DNA of 64,000 bases from Lachnospiraceae bacterium Marseille-Q4251 (GCA_018223435.1 JAGTTO010000001.1:1054001-1118000); one strand, 5' to 3'. Numbered from the stretch's first letter, positions 42,834-52,600 are shown. Notes: generated by a model from the sequence alone, not told the origin. Program-made: numbers and translations.

Positions 42834-45041
42834 CAGCTCACGGATTCTCTCCTTCAGCGTCGTATAACGCTTCTGTTCAAAGGTGTTGTCAATCATCTGA
42901 TTGAAGACGGCCTCGCTTCCCACCACGGTCACACAGGATTTTGCCCTGGTGACTGCCGTGTAGAGGAGGTTCCGGTTCATCAGCATCTGCGGTCCGGAAA
43001 GCAGCGGAATAATCACCGCCGGATACTCGCTTCCCTGAGACTTATGTACGGTAACGGCATAGGCCAACTCCAGCTCTTCCAGCTGGGCGAAGGGGTACTC
43101 CACAAATTTTCCGTCGTCAAACTCGATCGTCATCTGTTCTGCAAAGGTATTGATCTCGCGGATAATCCCCATATCCCCGTTAAAAATACCCTGACCTCTG
43201 TCGATGGGGATTCCGTAGGCTCCCCTGGTCTCCCAGTCGATCTGATAATTGTTTTTCACCTGCATGACCTTGTCGCCCTCCCGGAATCTGGAAGAGCCGT
43301 ACTCCCGCTCCCGCTTTTTCGGGTCCGGCGGATTCAGGTAATGTTGCAAGATCTCATTTAAGCGCTCCACTCCCAGAAGACCTTTTCGCATGGGTGTGAG
43401 CACCTGGATATCTGTCTGTGTTGCGTGTACATACTTCGGCAGCTTCTTTTGGATCAGAGTCAGCACCACGCTGATGATCACGTTGGCATCGTCCCTTTTG
43501 AGAAAAAAGAAATCCCGGCTCTTATTGTCCAGAGTCACATGCTCGCCCCGGTTGATCTTGTGGGCATTCATGACGATATCACTCTCCGTGGCCTGACGAA
43601 AAATCCGGCTTAAGCGCACCACAGGGAAGCATTTGGACTCGATGATATCTTTCAGAACGCTGCCCGGTCCCACCGAAGGCAGCTGATTCCGGTCACCCAC
43701 CATGATGAGTCTCGTTCCCGGCACGATGGCCAGCAGAAGGGAATGCATGAGGTAAATATCCACCATCGACATCTCATCGATGATGACCACGTCCGCCTCC
43801 AGCGGATTTTCCTGATTTCTTGCAAAGCTTCCGCGGTCCGCGCCATTCTCCGGGACTGCGGAGATCTCCAGCAGCCGGTGAAGGGTCTTCGCCTCACAGC
43901 CCGTGGCCTCCGTCATCCGTTTGGCCGCCCGGCCCGTGGGCGCGCCTAACATGACGGACAGACCCTCGGACTCGAAATAAGAAATCAACGTGTTGATGGT
44001 CGTCGTTTTTCCGGTACCCGGTCCTCCGGTAAGGACCATAAGGCCGTGGCCGGCGGCCTGAACCACGGCTTCCTTCTGCATCTCATCCAGAATCGTTCCC
44101 GTCCGTTTCTCAATAGCCGCCACCTTGGTGAGTACGGCGCTCTCGGAGATCTCGCAGGAAATATTCAGATCATGAAGCATTTTCGCCGTATTCAGCTCCA
44201 CATAATAGGCCTGGGCCCCGTAAACACAGACTCTGCCCCCCGTCTCCTTGGCCACCAGCTTCCGGTCCACGGCCAAATCCATAATGTGTTTTTCCACAGC
44301 CTCCTGGCTGACTCCCAGAAGGTCCACGGTTCTTTTTTCCAGAATCTCCTTCGGCAGAAAAACGTGGCCCTCGCTCATGGCCTGCTGCAAAACATAGAGC
44401 AGACCGCAGCGGATCCGATAATCGGAATCCGTATGAATCCCCACCTTCGAGGCGATCTCATCGGCGATCCGGAAGCCCACGCCGTTGATATCGTCCGCCA
44501 TCTGGTAGGGATTTTCTTTGATGACCTGATAAATGTTGTTTCCATACTGATTGTAAATCTTCACACCCAGAGTTGTGGAGATGCCGTACTGCTGGAGAAA
44601 GATCATGGCTTTTCGCATATCCTTCTTCTCTTCCATCTGAGCTGCAATCTCCCGGGCCTTTTTCTCACTGATGCCCTTGACCTCGGCCAGCCGCTCCGGC
44701 TCCTCCTCCATAATCCGGAAGGTGTCCTCATGGAACTTCCGCACGATCCGGGCTGCCAGGGAGACGCCGATGCCTTTCACCGCCCCGGAACCCAGGTACC
44801 GCTCGATGGAGAGCTCATCCTCGGGGGCCTTGATTTCCAAAGTCTCGATCTGAAGCTGGCGGCCGTAGGTGGCATGATCCTTGTAATGGCCGGTGATCTC
44901 CACCAGCTCGCCGTCTCCAATATAATGAAGCAGGCCAACGCAGGTGATCTCCTCCCCGTCCGCGATCACGTTCATCACAGTGTAGCCGTTATCCTGATTC
45001 CGGTAAATGATATGATCCACATATCCTTCGATCCGCTCCAT
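42825..45041 (-). CDS. recD2: RecD2-type ATP-dependent DNA helicase
   Basis: This 738-residue protein begins with a short OB-like region and helix-hairpin-helix repeats (GSGAVKGIGVSLAARIV, VKGISEKKAREIA). Superfamily 1 helicase domains follow with Walker A LTGGPGTGKTTTINTL near residue 340, VVIIDEMSMVD, and the C-terminal motif AYAVTVHKSQGSEYPAVI. RecD2 is a 5'-3' helicase outside the RecBCD complex, linked with mismatch repair, replication restart and DNA damage tolerance. It starts at the base where mreB stops. Its last codons are inside the repeat element. Confidence 0.94.
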   Translation of the reverse strand: MERIEGYVDHIIYRNQDNGYTVMNVIADGEEITCVGLLHYIGDGELVEITGHYKDHATYGRQLQIETLEIKAPEDELSIERYLGSGAVKGIGVSLAARIVRKFHEDTFRIMEEEPERLAEVKGISEKKAREIAAQMEEKKDMRKAMIFLQQYGISTTLGVKIYNQYGNNIYQVIKENPYQMADDINGVGFRIADEIASKVGIHTDSDYRIRCGLLYVLQQAMSEGHVFLPKEILEKRTVDLLGVSQEAVEKHIMDLAVDRKLVAKETGGRVCVYGAQAYYVELNTAKMLHDLNISCEISESAVLTKVAAIEKRTGTILDEMQKEAVVQAAGHGLMVLTGGPGTGKTTTINTLISYFESEGLSVMLGAPTGRAAKRMTEATGCEAKTLHRLLEISAVPENGADRGSFARNQENPLEADVVIIDEMSMVDIYLMHSLLLAIVPGTRLIMVGDRNQLPSVGPGSVLKDIIESKCFPVVRLSRIFRQATESDIVMNAHKINRGEHVTLDNKSRDFFFLKRDDANVIISVVLTLIQKKLPKYVHATQTDIQVLTPMRKGLLGVERLNEILQHYLNPPDPKKREREYGSSRFREGDKVMQVKNNYQIDWETRGAYGIPIDRGQGIFNGDMGIIREINTFAEQMTIEFDDGKFVEYPFAQLEELELAYAVTVHKSQGSEYPAVIIPLLSGPQMLMNRNLLYTAVTRAKSCVTVVGSEAVFNQMIDNTFEQKRYTTLKERIRELVQ

Positions 45042-46039
45042 CAGGCATCCAGCTTTCTGCCGCCGGATACCAGCTCCACATAACGGCCCGTGCCGATGGC
45101 CACCGCCGTCATGGGCTCCTCGGCTGTCATCGTGTTGATGCCGGTCTTGGACTCAATGAGTTCCTCCAGGCCGTTTAAGAGCGCTCCGCCTCCGGTGAGG
45201 ACGATTCCTCTGTCCACCACGTCGGAAGCCAGCTCCGGCGGTGTCCGCTCCAGCACGCTCTGTACAACCTCCACGATCTGGGAGAGCGCGTCTTTCAGGG
45301 CATCGCGCACCTCCTCGGAGTTGACCCGAATGACCTTCGGAAGACCGCTGATGAGATCCCGGCCCCGGACTTCCATGCTCTGGGGTTCCGGACGCTCCAC
45401 CGCGGTTCCGATACGGATTTTGATATCCTCCGCGGTCTGTTCTCCGATGAGAAGGTTATATTTTCTTCTCACATATTTGACGATGGCCTCGTCGAAATCA
45501 TCCCCGGCCACTTTAATGGAAGAGCTCACCACAATGCCGTTTAAGGAGATCACAGCCACATCGCAGGTTCCGCCTCCGATGTCCACGATCATATTTCCGC
45601 AGGGACGGGAAATATCCACGCCGGCTCCGATGGCTGCCGCGATGGGTTCCTCGATGATCGTCACCTCTCTGGCTCCCGCCAGGTAGGCCGCATCCTCCAC
45701 CGCTTTTTTCTCCACCTCTGTGATGCCGCTGGGGACACAGATGCTGATCCTGGGCTTGCGGAACGACATCCTTCCCAAAGATTTCTGGATAAAATATTTC
45801 AGCATGTGCTCCGTGATCGTGTAGTCGGAAATTACACCTTTTCTCAAGGGGCGGATGGCCACAATATTTCCCGGCGTCCTTCCCAGCATCATCCTAGCTT
45901 CTTCCCCGATGGCTTTGATCCTGTTTGTGTCTTTATCGAAGGCCACCACAGAAGGCTCCTTCAAAACAACACCCTTGCCTCTTACATAGACAAGGATGCT
46001 GGATGTTCCCAAATCAATTCCGAGATCTGCTGCATTCAT
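45041..46039 (-). CDS. mreB: MreB-family rod-shape actin homologue
   Basis: This 332-residue actin-fold ATPase has DLGIDLGTSSILVYVRGKG as phosphate-1 motif, IVDIGGGTCDVAVISL as phosphate-2 motif and GIVLTGGGALLNGLEELI as adenosine motif. It forms membrane-bound filaments that direct cell-wall elongation. The sequence could equally be Mbl or MreBH. It is not followed by mreC/mreD but by recD2, so it is a stand-alone paralogue. It has a promoter at 46167-46195 and a long leader with a perfect inverted repeat. Confidence 0.92.
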   Translation of the reverse strand: MNAADLGIDLGTSSILVYVRGKGVVLKEPSVVAFDKDTNRIKAIGEEARMMLGRTPGNIVAIRPLRKGVISDYTITEHMLKYFIQKSLGRMSFRKPRISICVPSGITEVEKKAVEDAAYLAGAREVTIIEEPIAAAIGAGVDISRPCGNMIVDIGGGTCDVAVISLNGIVVSSSIKVAGDDFDEAIVKYVRRKYNLLIGEQTAEDIKIRIGTAVERPEPQSMEVRGRDLISGLPKVIRVNSEEVRDALKDALSQIVEVVQSVLERTPPELASDVVDRGIVLTGGGALLNGLEELIESKTGINTMTAEEPMTAVAIGTGRYVELVSGGRKLDA

Positions 46040-46067
46040 CTATCTATATACTCTCCTTCCTGTCTCT

Positions 46068-46112
46068 GTAACTGTTCAGTGCCTTCGCGGAACAGTGGCC
46101 CTGAACAGTTAC
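46068..46112 (-). promoter_or_regulatory. Inverted repeat in the mreB leader
   Basis: GTAACTGTTCAG (46068-46079) and CTGAACAGTTAC (46101-46112) pair perfectly over 12 bp with a 21-nt loop. A related piece (GAACAGTG, 46090-46097) lies in the loop. In the mreB transcript it ends about 28 nt before the start codon. No U-run follows on that strand, so it is more likely an operator or translational control hairpin than an attenuator. Confidence 0.6.
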
Positions 46113-46166
46113 CTTTTCTTCTCTTTCTGGCGGAAGCAAAGACTTTCCACCATACGTTTTACTGTC

Positions 46167-46195
46167 ATTATACCCAACTTCTTTTTAATTGAAAA
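46167..46195 (-). promoter_or_regulatory. Promoter of mreB
   Basis: Minus strand: TTTTCA (46195-46190), 17-nt spacer and consensus TATAAT (46172-46167). It gives a leader of about 120 nt. Confidence 0.7.
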
Positions 46196-46248
46196 GGGCT
46201 TTTATAGATTCTTTATCGGATGAACATATTTTGGACACATTTCTGCGC

Positions 46249-46402
46249 TATAGTGTAAATGTATCAACGAAGAGCTGATACATTTCATAACTCACACATC
46301 GCAGTGTCCACACGCTGCGGTGTACTCCCTCAAAATATTTTAATTTTTTCTCTTTCCTTTTAAGCAGAACGCTCCGGTAATCCCCCGGAGCGTTTCTGTT
46401 TG
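46249..46402 (+). ncRNA. Structured small RNA, tandem copy 1
   Basis: The -10-like TATAGT (46249-46254) is followed after four bases by the conserved block. Hairpin 1: GTATCA (46261-46266) with TGATAC (46276-46281). Hairpin 2: ACATCGCAGTGT (46296-46307), loop CCAC, ACGCTGCGGTGT (46312-46323), 12 pairs including two G-U. Then a conserved tail ACTCCCTCAAAATATTTTAA and a C/U-rich run. Terminator: ACGCTCCGG (46369-46377) with CCGGAGCGT (46385-46393), then TTCTGTTT. Orientation is set by the terminator. A 34-codon ORF starts at ATG 46259 but has no ribosome site. Confidence 0.75.
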
Positions 46403-46560
46403 CGAAAGTTTTTCTGTCAGTTATAAACTATTTTCGCGGAATCCTATTGTTTCTCAACACTGTTATCAGAAAATTTTATACTTTTCTGCGACTTATTATA
46501 CTCTTTATGTTTTTTATACTTTTTTTAGTTTTCATCCATATTTTCAACACATCTATAGGA

Positions 46561-46712
46561 TATAGTATAGATGTATCAGCGAGGAGCTGATATATTTCAT
46601 AACTCACACATCGCAGTGCCCACACGCTGCGGTGTACTCCCTCAAAATATTTTAATTTTTTCTCTTTCCTTTTAAACAAGGAGCCCCGGTACCCCCCGGG
46701 GCTTTCTTGTTG
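46561..46712 (+). ncRNA. Structured small RNA, tandem copy 2
   Basis: Same layout as copy 1. TATAGT at 46561-46566, hairpin 1 GTATCAGC with GCTGATAT (46573-46593), hairpin 2 46608-46635, conserved CTCCCTC tail 46638-46644. The terminator stem has changed to AGCCCCGG (46682-46689) with CCGGGGCT (46696-46703), a set of matched changes relative to copies 1 and 3, then TTCTTGTT. The loop of hairpin 1 reads GAGG, which could pair with the CUCC of the tail. Confidence 0.75.
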
Positions 46713-46797
46713 TAGTGCTTCAAAAGATCTTTCCTTTCTCTTCAGAAAGTTCATATTTTCTTTTGTTGCTGAACACATTTTATACACAAATATCGGT

Positions 46798-46956
46798 TAT
46801 AGTATAAGTGTATCAGCGAGGAGCTGATATATTTCATAACTCACACATCACAGTGTCCACACACTGTGATGTACTCCCTCAAAATATTTTAATTTTTTCT
46901 CTTTCCTTTTAAAGCAGAAAACGCTCCGGCAATCCCCCGGAGCGTTTTCGTTTTTA
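46798..46956 (+). ncRNA. Structured small RNA, tandem copy 3
   Basis: TATAGT at 46798-46803. Hairpin 1 46810-46830. Hairpin 2 is ACATCACAGTGT (46845-46856), loop CCAC, ACACTGTGATGT (46861-46872), now 12 Watson-Crick pairs: one G-C of the other copies has become A-U by changes on both arms, and two G-U have become A-U. Terminator ACGCTCCGG (46921-46929) with CCGGAGCGT (46937-46945) and TTTCGTTTTT. The terminator also has a U-rich run in the other direction and probably ends uvrA. The start of the internal ORF is GTG here. Confidence 0.75.
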
Positions 46957-46959
46957 TTA

Positions 46960-49800
46960 TCATTTTAGGTATTTCTTTATATAATGCCCAGTGTAAGACT
47001 GCGGGCATTTCGCCACCTCTTCCGGTGTGCCTGTCGCGATGACGGTGCCGCCCCGGTCACCGCCTTCCGGTCCCATGTCGATGATGTAATCCGCCGTCTT
47101 GATCACATCCAGGTTGTGCTCGATGACCACGACGGTATTGCCGCCCTCTGCCAGTCTTCTCAAAATCTCAATCAGCTTATCCACATCTGCAAAATGAAGT
47201 CCCGTCGTGGGCTCATCCAGGATATAGATCGTCTTGCCGGTGCTTCTTCTCGACAGCTCCGTGGCAAGCTTGATTCTCTGGGCCTCGCCGCCGGAAAGCT
47301 CCGTGGAAGGCTGTCCCAGACGGATATAGGAGAGACCCACATCGTAGAGCGTCTGAATCTTTCTCCTGATGCTGGGCACATGTTCAAAGAAGGGCAAGGC
47401 CTCTTCCACCGTCATATTCAGCACATCATAGATACTTTTTCCCTTATATTTGACTTCCAGGGTCTCCCGGTTATAGCGCTTGCCGCCGCAGACTTCGCAG
47501 GGCACATAGACATCCGGCAGGAAATGCATCTCGATCTTCAAAATACCGTCTCCGCCGCAGGCCTCACAGCGGCCGCCCTTCACGTTGAAGCTGAAACGGC
47601 CTTTCTTGTAGCCTCTCGCTTTGGCATCCGCCGTGGAGGCAAAGAGATCTCGGATCAGATCAAAGACTCCCGTATAGGTCGCCGGGTTGGAGCGGGGTGT
47701 CCTTCCGATCGGGGACTGGTCGATATCGATGACCTTGTCGAGCTGCTCCAGACCCAAAATATCTTTATGCTTTCCGGGAATGATCCGGGCACGGTTCAGG
47801 TCTCTCGCCAGCCGTTTGTACAGAATCTCGTTGGTCAGAGAGCTCTTTCCGGAACCGGAAACGCCGGTGATGCAGGTAAAGACACCCAGCGGAATATCCA
47901 CATTGATGTTTTTCAGGTTATTCTGGGAGGCTCCCAGGATTTTCAGCCAGCCGGTGGGCTTTTTCCGTTCCTTCGGAACCGGAATCTTCCGTTTGCCGGA
48001 CAGATACTGGCCGGTGATGGAGGCCGGATTCTGCATGATCTCTTGAGCATTTCCCACAGCCACCACTTCTCCGCCGTGCTCTCCGGCTCCCGGGCCGATA
48101 TCCACGATATAGTCCGCCGCCAGCATGGTATCCTCGTCATGCTCCACGACAATCAGGGAGTTTCCGAGATCCCGCAGATTTTTGAGTGTAGCCAGAAGCT
48201 TGTCATTGTCCCGCTGGTGAAGGCCGATGCTGGGTTCATCCAGAATATAGGCCACGCCCACCAGGCCGGAACCGATCTGGGTTGCCAGGCGGATACGCTG
48301 TGCCTCGCCGCCGGACAGGGTCCCCGTTGCCCGGGCCAGGGTCAGATAATCCAGTCCCACATCGATAAGGAAACCGATTCGGGCTTTGATCTCCTTTAAA
48401 ATCTGTCTTCCGATCATAAACTGATGCGGCGTCAGTTCCAGTTCATCCAGGAAAACTTTCAGCTTCTCAATGGAAAGCTCTGTCACTTCCGCAATGTTTT
48501 TCCCACCGACGGTAACTGCCAGAGCTTCTTTTTTCAGACGCTGGCCGCCGCAGGTCTTACAGGGCGTGATCCGCATAAACTGCTCATATTCCTGCTTCAT
48601 GGCCTCGGAAGCCGTCTCCCGGTAGCGTTTCTCCATGCTCCGGATCAGCCCCTCGAAAGCCACATCGTAGACGCCCACACCCCTCTGGCCTTTGTAGTGA
48701 ACCTTCACCACGCGGCCGTCGGCGCCATGGATCAGCATATGGCGGATTTCCGCCGGAAGATCCTGATAGGGCGTTTTCAGATCAAAGCCGTATTCTTTGG
48801 CCAGGGCGTCCAGAATTGCACCGGAAAAGCTGTGCTTGTCCGTGCAGGACTGCCAGCCCATGGCCGTGATGGCTCCTTCTGCGATACTCAGGCTTTTATC
48901 CGGGATCATCAGATCCTCGTCAAACTCCATCTTGTAACCCAATCCATAGCAGTCCGGGCAGGCGCCGAAGGGGTTATTGAAGGAAAAGCTCCTCGGCTCG
49001 ATCTCATCGATGCTGATGCCGCAGTCCGGGCAGGAAAAGCTCTGGCTGAACTGCAGCATTTCTCCGTCCTGCACGTCAACCATGGCCAGGCCGTCTCCCA
49101 GCCTCAGAACATTTTCCAGGGAATCGGTCAGTCGTTTTTCGATGCCCGGCTTCACGACAAGGCGGTCCACCAGGATCTCGATGTTGTGCTTTTTATTTTT
49201 CTCCAGCTTGATCTCCTCGGAAAGTTCATAGAGATTTCCGTCCACACGGACACGCACATAACCGCTCTTTCTGGCCTGCTCGAAAATCTTGACATGCTCA
49301 CCCTTCCGTCCGCGGACCACAGGAGCCAGAAGCTGGATCTTTGTCCGCTCCGGCAGAGCCATGATCTGGTCCACCATCTGGTCCACATCCTGCTTTTTGA
49401 TCTCTTTTCCGCATTTCGGGCAGTGGGGAATGCCGACCCTCGCGTAGAGCAGACGAAAATAATCATAAATCTCCGTGACGGTTCCCACGGTGGAACGCGG
49501 GTTGCGGTTTGTGGATTTCTGGTCGATGGAAATCGCAGGCGGGAGGCCTTCGATGCTCTCCACATCCGGCTTTTCCATCTGTCCCAGAAACTGACGGGCA
49601 TAGGAAGAGAGGGATTCCATATACCGGCGCTGGCCCTCCGCATAGATCGTATCAAAGGCCAGGGAAGATTTTCCTGAACCGCTTAAGCCCGTCAGAACTA
49701 CAAACTCATTTCTCGGGATATCCACGCTGATCTTTTTCAGGTTGTTGACGTTTGCTCCCCTGATCCGGATCATCGGTTTCTTATCTTTTTCTGCACTCAT
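46960..49800 (-). CDS. uvrA: Excinuclease ABC subunit A
   Basis: This 946-residue protein has the two ABC ATPase modules of UvrA: Walker [21 protein letters not shown] near residue 35 and [15 protein letters not shown] near residue 640, with signatures [14 protein letters not shown] and [15 protein letters not shown]. Zinc sites are present as [16 protein letters not shown] and [16 protein letters not shown]. It recognises damaged DNA and loads UvrB in nucleotide excision repair. It starts four bases before the uvrB stop (ATGA), so the pair is co-translated. The full length is normal. Confidence 0.97.
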   Translation of the reverse strand: MSAEKDKKPMIRIRGANVNNLKKISVDIPRNEFVVLTGLSGSGKSSLAFDTIYAEGQRRYMESLSSYARQFLGQMEKPDVESIEGLPPAISIDQKSTNRNPRSTVGTVTEIYDYFRLLYARVGIPHCPKCGKEIKKQDVDQMVDQIMALPERTKIQLLAPVVRGRKGEHVKIFEQARKSGYVRVRVDGNLYELSEEIKLEKNKKHNIEILVDRLVVKPGIEKRLTDSLENVLRLGDGLAMVDVQDGEMLQFSQSFSCPDCGISIDEIEPRSFSFNNPFGACPDCYGLGYKMEFDEDLMIPDKSLSIAEGAITAMGWQSCTDKHSFSGAILDALAKEYGFDLKTPYQDLPAEIRHMLIHGADGRVVKVHYKGQRGVGVYDVAFEGLIRSMEKRYRETASEAMKQEYEQFMRITPCKTCGGQRLKKEALAVTVGGKNIAEVTELSIEKLKVFLDELELTPHQFMIGRQILKEIKARIGFLIDVGLDYLTLARATGTLSGGEAQRIRLATQIGSGLVGVAYILDEPSIGLHQRDNDKLLATLKNLRDLGNSLIVVEHDEDTMLAADYIVDIGPGAGEHGGEVVAVGNAQEIMQNPASITGQYLSGKRKIPVPKERKKPTGWLKILGASQNNLKNINVDIPLGVFTCITGVSGSGKSSLTNEILYKRLARDLNRARIIPGKHKDILGLEQLDKVIDIDQSPIGRTPRSNPATYTGVFDLIRDLFASTADAKARGYKKGRFSFNVKGGRCEACGGDGILKIEMHFLPDVYVPCEVCGGKRYNRETLEVKYKGKSIYDVLNMTVEEALPFFEHVPSIRRKIQTLYDVGLSYIRLGQPSTELSGGEAQRIKLATELSRRSTGKTIYILDEPTTGLHFADVDKLIEILRRLAEGGNTVVVIEHNLDVIKTADYIIDMGPEGGDRGGTVIATGTPEEVAKCPQSYTGHYIKKYLK

Positions 49801-51785
49801 TCCTCTATCTCCTGTAAATGCTTTTTCAAAACAATCATCTGGTCACGCAGCAGGGCGGCTTCCTCGAAGTTCAGCTCGGCAGCTGCCTGCTTCATCCGCT
49901 TCTGCACGTCTTTTACTGCTGCTTCCAACTCTTTTCTGCTCATGGATTCCGGATCTTTCTCCGGTTTCTTCGGTGCTTCCTCGGTCTCTTTGTAGATGCT
50001 GATGGCGTCCCGCACCGCTTTCTTGATGGTTTTCGGAGTGATGCCGTGTTCCTTATTATATGCCTCCTGAATCGCGCGGCGGCGCTTCGTCTCATCGATG
50101 GCGAGGCGCATGGAATCCGTCATATTGTCGGCGTACATGATAACATGGCCTTCTGCATTTCGGGCCGCACGGCCAATAGTCTGCACGAGGGAGGTCTCCG
50201 AACGGAGGAAGCCTTCTTTATCCGCATCCAGAATCGCCACTAGGGAAATCTCCGGAATGTCCAGGCCTTCTCTCAGAAGGTTGATTCCCACGAGCACATC
50301 GAAGACGTTCAGACGCATATCCCGGATGATCTCCGTACGCTCCAGCGTGTCGATATCGGAATGGAGGTATTTCACCCGGATGCCGATCTCCCGCATGTAA
50401 TCTGTCAGGTCTTCGGCCATGCGCTTGGTCAGCGTCGTGATCAGCACCTTGTTTCCCTTGGCCGTCTCCTTGTTGACCTCACCCACCAGGTCATCGATCT
50501 GGCCTTCCACAGGACGGACCTCCACTTCCGGATCAAGAAGTCCTGTCGGACGGATAATCTGCTCCGCCCGGAGAAGCTCATGCTCCGCCTCATACTCTCC
50601 CGGTGTCGCAGAGACAAAGAGGATCTGGTCGATTTTGCTCTCAAATTCTTCAAAATTCAGAGGACGGTTGTCCTTGGCTGAGGGCAGGCGGAAGCCGTAA
50701 TCTACCAGTGTTGATTTTCTGGACTGGTCCCCGGCGTACATGCCGCGGATCTGAGGGATGGTCTTGTGGGACTCATCAATGATAATGAGAAAATCATCCG
50801 GAAAGAAATCCATCAGCGTGTTGGGCGGCGTTCCCGGCGCGAGGCCGGTCAGATGCCTGGAGTAGTTCTCGATGCCGGAACAGAAGCCCGTCTCCTTCAT
50901 CATCTCGATATCAAAATTGGTCCGCTCCGCGATTCGCTGGGCCTCCAGAAGCTTATCCTCGCTCTTGAAATAACGAACCTGCTCTTTCAATTCTTCCTCG
51001 ATGTGAACGGCTGCTTCTTTGATCTTTTCCATAGGAGTAACGTAATGGGAAGCCGGGAAAATTGCCACATGCTCCAGCGTCCGCTTCACCGTTCCCATCA
51101 GAGGATCGATCTCCGTGATCCGGTCGATCTCATCCCCGAAAAACTCCACCCGGACCGCGGTCTCCGAAGACTCCGCTGGAAAGATCTCCAGCACATCCCC
51201 CCGCACCCGGAAAGTGCCGCGGTGGAAATCCATGTCATTTCGGTCATAATGGATATCGATGAGCTGATGAATCACCTCATCACGGTCTTTCTCCATGCCC
51301 GGCCGGAGAGAGATCACCATCTCTTTATAGTCCACCGGGCTGCCCAGACCGTAAATGCAGGACACGCTGGAGACAATGATCACGTCTTTCCGCTCCACCA
51401 GTGCCATAGTGGCGGAGAGCCGAAGCTTATCGATCTCATCGTTGGTCGAGGCATCCTTGGCAATATAGGTATCCGAAGACGGCACATAGGCCTCCGGCTG
51501 GTAATAATCGTAGTAGGAGACAAAGTATTCCACGGCATTTTCCGGAAAAAACTCTTTAAATTCCCCGTAAAGCTGGGCCGCCAGCGTCTTATTGTGGGCG
51601 ATGATCAGCGTGGGCTTATTCAGCTGCTGAATCACATTCGCCATCGTAAAGGTCTTACCCGACCCCGTGACTCCCAGAAGCGTCTCCGCCTGATTTCCCT
51701 CCCGGAAGCCCTTCACCAGCTCCGCGATGGCCGCCGGCTGATCGCCGGTGGGCTGATATTCGGAATGCAACTCAAAATGATCCAT
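49797..51785 (-). CDS. uvrB: Excinuclease ABC subunit B
   Basis: This 662-residue helicase-like protein has Walker [20 protein letters not shown] near residue 40 and the beta-hairpin [20 protein letters not shown]. Helicase motifs [20 protein letters not shown] and [20 protein letters not shown] are present, and a C-terminal UVR domain binds UvrC. It verifies the lesion handed over by UvrA and holds DNA for incision by UvrC. uvrC is not in the window. The promoter region contains an extended -10 and a LexA-like site. Confidence 0.97.
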   Translation of the reverse strand: MDHFELHSEYQPTGDQPAAIAELVKGFREGNQAETLLGVTGSGKTFTMANVIQQLNKPTLIIAHNKTLAAQLYGEFKEFFPENAVEYFVSYYDYYQPEAYVPSSDTYIAKDASTNDEIDKLRLSATMALVERKDVIIVSSVSCIYGLGSPVDYKEMVISLRPGMEKDRDEVIHQLIDIHYDRNDMDFHRGTFRVRGDVLEIFPAESSETAVRVEFFGDEIDRITEIDPLMGTVKRTLEHVAIFPASHYVTPMEKIKEAAVHIEEELKEQVRYFKSEDKLLEAQRIAERTNFDIEMMKETGFCSGIENYSRHLTGLAPGTPPNTLMDFFPDDFLIIIDESHKTIPQIRGMYAGDQSRKSTLVDYGFRLPSAKDNRPLNFEEFESKIDQILFVSATPGEYEAEHELLRAEQIIRPTGLLDPEVEVRPVEGQIDDLVGEVNKETAKGNKVLITTLTKRMAEDLTDYMREIGIRVKYLHSDIDTLERTEIIRDMRLNVFDVLVGINLLREGLDIPEISLVAILDADKEGFLRSETSLVQTIGRAARNAEGHVIMYADNMTDSMRLAIDETKRRRAIQEAYNKEHGITPKTIKKAVRDAISIYKETEEAPKKPEKDPESMSRKELEAAVKDVQKRMKQAAAELNFEEAALLRDQMIVLKKHLQEIEE

Positions 51786-51853
51786 GGAAACCTCCTTCTT
51801 GCACTATCTATCTCTAAGGCGGCTTCGCCGCCCGGTTTGCGCTCTGTCTTCCG

Positions 51854-51905
51854 ATTATAGCAGAAATTTTTTTAAAAGTATAGGGGTGTTTTCGAATATT
51901 TGTTC
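51854..51905 (-). promoter_or_regulatory. uvrBA promoter with LexA-like box
   Basis: Minus strand: TGCTATAAT, an extended consensus -10 (TATAAT at 51859-51854), with only a weak -35. Upstream at 51905-51894 lies GAAC-AAAT-ATTC, one base away from the inverted GAAC-N4-GTTC of Firmicutes SOS boxes. With the flanking C/G it matches the usual 14-base consensus at 11 positions. SOS control of uvrBA is known in Bacillus. Here it is a proposal. Confidence 0.5.
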
Positions 51906-51932
51906 TGTTTTTTATGTCATAACATCAAAGTA

Positions 51933-51962
51933 TTACCTTTTTCCACCCCCATATGCTATAAT
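51933..51962 (+). promoter_or_regulatory. Promoter of the prolyl-tRNA editing gene
   Basis: Plus strand: extended -10 TGCTATAAT (TATAAT at 51957-51962), with a weak -35 at 51933-51938 (TTACCT). It is divergent to the uvrBA promoter and about 50 bp from the LexA-like site. Confidence 0.6.
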
Positions 51963-52004
51963 CCTCTGAGACAAACGAAACTATTTTTAAGGAGTGAACT
52001 TTAC

Positions 52005-52547
52005 ATGGAATTAGTGAACGGACGGCCGGAAGATACAGCCGGGAGACTGGAGAAAGAGATTCGGACTTATGATTTTCTGGATAGTTTGTGGGTGGCTTAT
52101 CAGAGGATCGATCATGAGGCAGCCATGACGATGGAGGCCTGCGAAGAAATCGACAAGATGCTTGATGCCACGATCTGCAAGAATCTCTTTCTCTGCAACC
52201 GGCAGGAAACCAGCTTTTACCTGCTGATGATACCGGGGGATAAGAAATTTAAGACGAAAGAGCTCTCCTCACAGATCGGCTCAGCAAGACTCTCTTTCGC
52301 AAAAGATACTTATATGGAAGAGTTTCTGGATATCACGCCGGGCTCCATGAGCGTGCTGGGACTTATGAATGACAAGGAAAACCGGGTACAGCTCCTGATC
52401 GACGAGGACGTGCTCAGAGGAAAGTATATCGGCTGCCATCCCTGCATCAATACCTCGAGCCTGCGGCTTCGCACGGAAGATCTGCTGCAAAAGATCATTC
52501 CGGCTATGGAACATGAACCGATCTTTGTAAAATTAGGAACACAATAG
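52005..52547 (+). CDS. prdX: YbaK/ProX-type aminoacyl-tRNA deacylase (prolyl-tRNA editing)
   Basis: This protein has 180 residues from ATG 52005, with AAGGAG ten bases upstream. The YbaK fold is shown by CKNLFLCNRQETSFYLLMIP, the lysine-rich KFKTKELSSQIG, FAKDTYMEEFLDITPGSMSV, VQLLIDEDVLRGKYIGCHP and the final CINTSSLRLRTEDLL. Stand-alone members hydrolyse wrongly charged tRNA(Pro), mainly Ala- or Cys-tRNA(Pro), in trans. In proline-fermenting clostridia the gene is called prdX, but no prd genes are nearby, so only the enzyme type is claimed. A terminator follows directly. Confidence 0.88.
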   Translation: MELVNGRPEDTAGRLEKEIRTYDFLDSLWVAYQRIDHEAAMTMEACEEIDKMLDATICKNLFLCNRQETSFYLLMIPGDKKFKTKELSSQIGSARLSFAKDTYMEEFLDITPGSMSVLGLMNDKENRVQLLIDEDVLRGKYIGCHPCINTSSLRLRTEDLLQKIIPAMEHEPIFVKLGTQ

Positions 52548-52563
52548 TTATATTATATAAGAA

Positions 52564-52600
52564 ACGCCAGCGCAATCTTCCGCGCTGGCGTCTTTCTCTT
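52564..52600. terminator. Terminator after the prolyl-tRNA editing gene
   Basis: Arms ACGCCAGCGC (52564-52573) and GCGCTGGCGT (52582-52591), 10 bp perfect, then CTTTCTCTTATTTTTT on the plus strand. It separates the gene from the receiver-domain fragment on the other strand. Confidence 0.9.

Noticed and set aside
46984..49677. Two long plus-strand frames (471 and 417 codons) opposite uvrA
   Set aside because: They mirror the uvrA codons, have no ribosome sites and their translations have no recognisable domains. UvrA is complete and unambiguous on the other strand.
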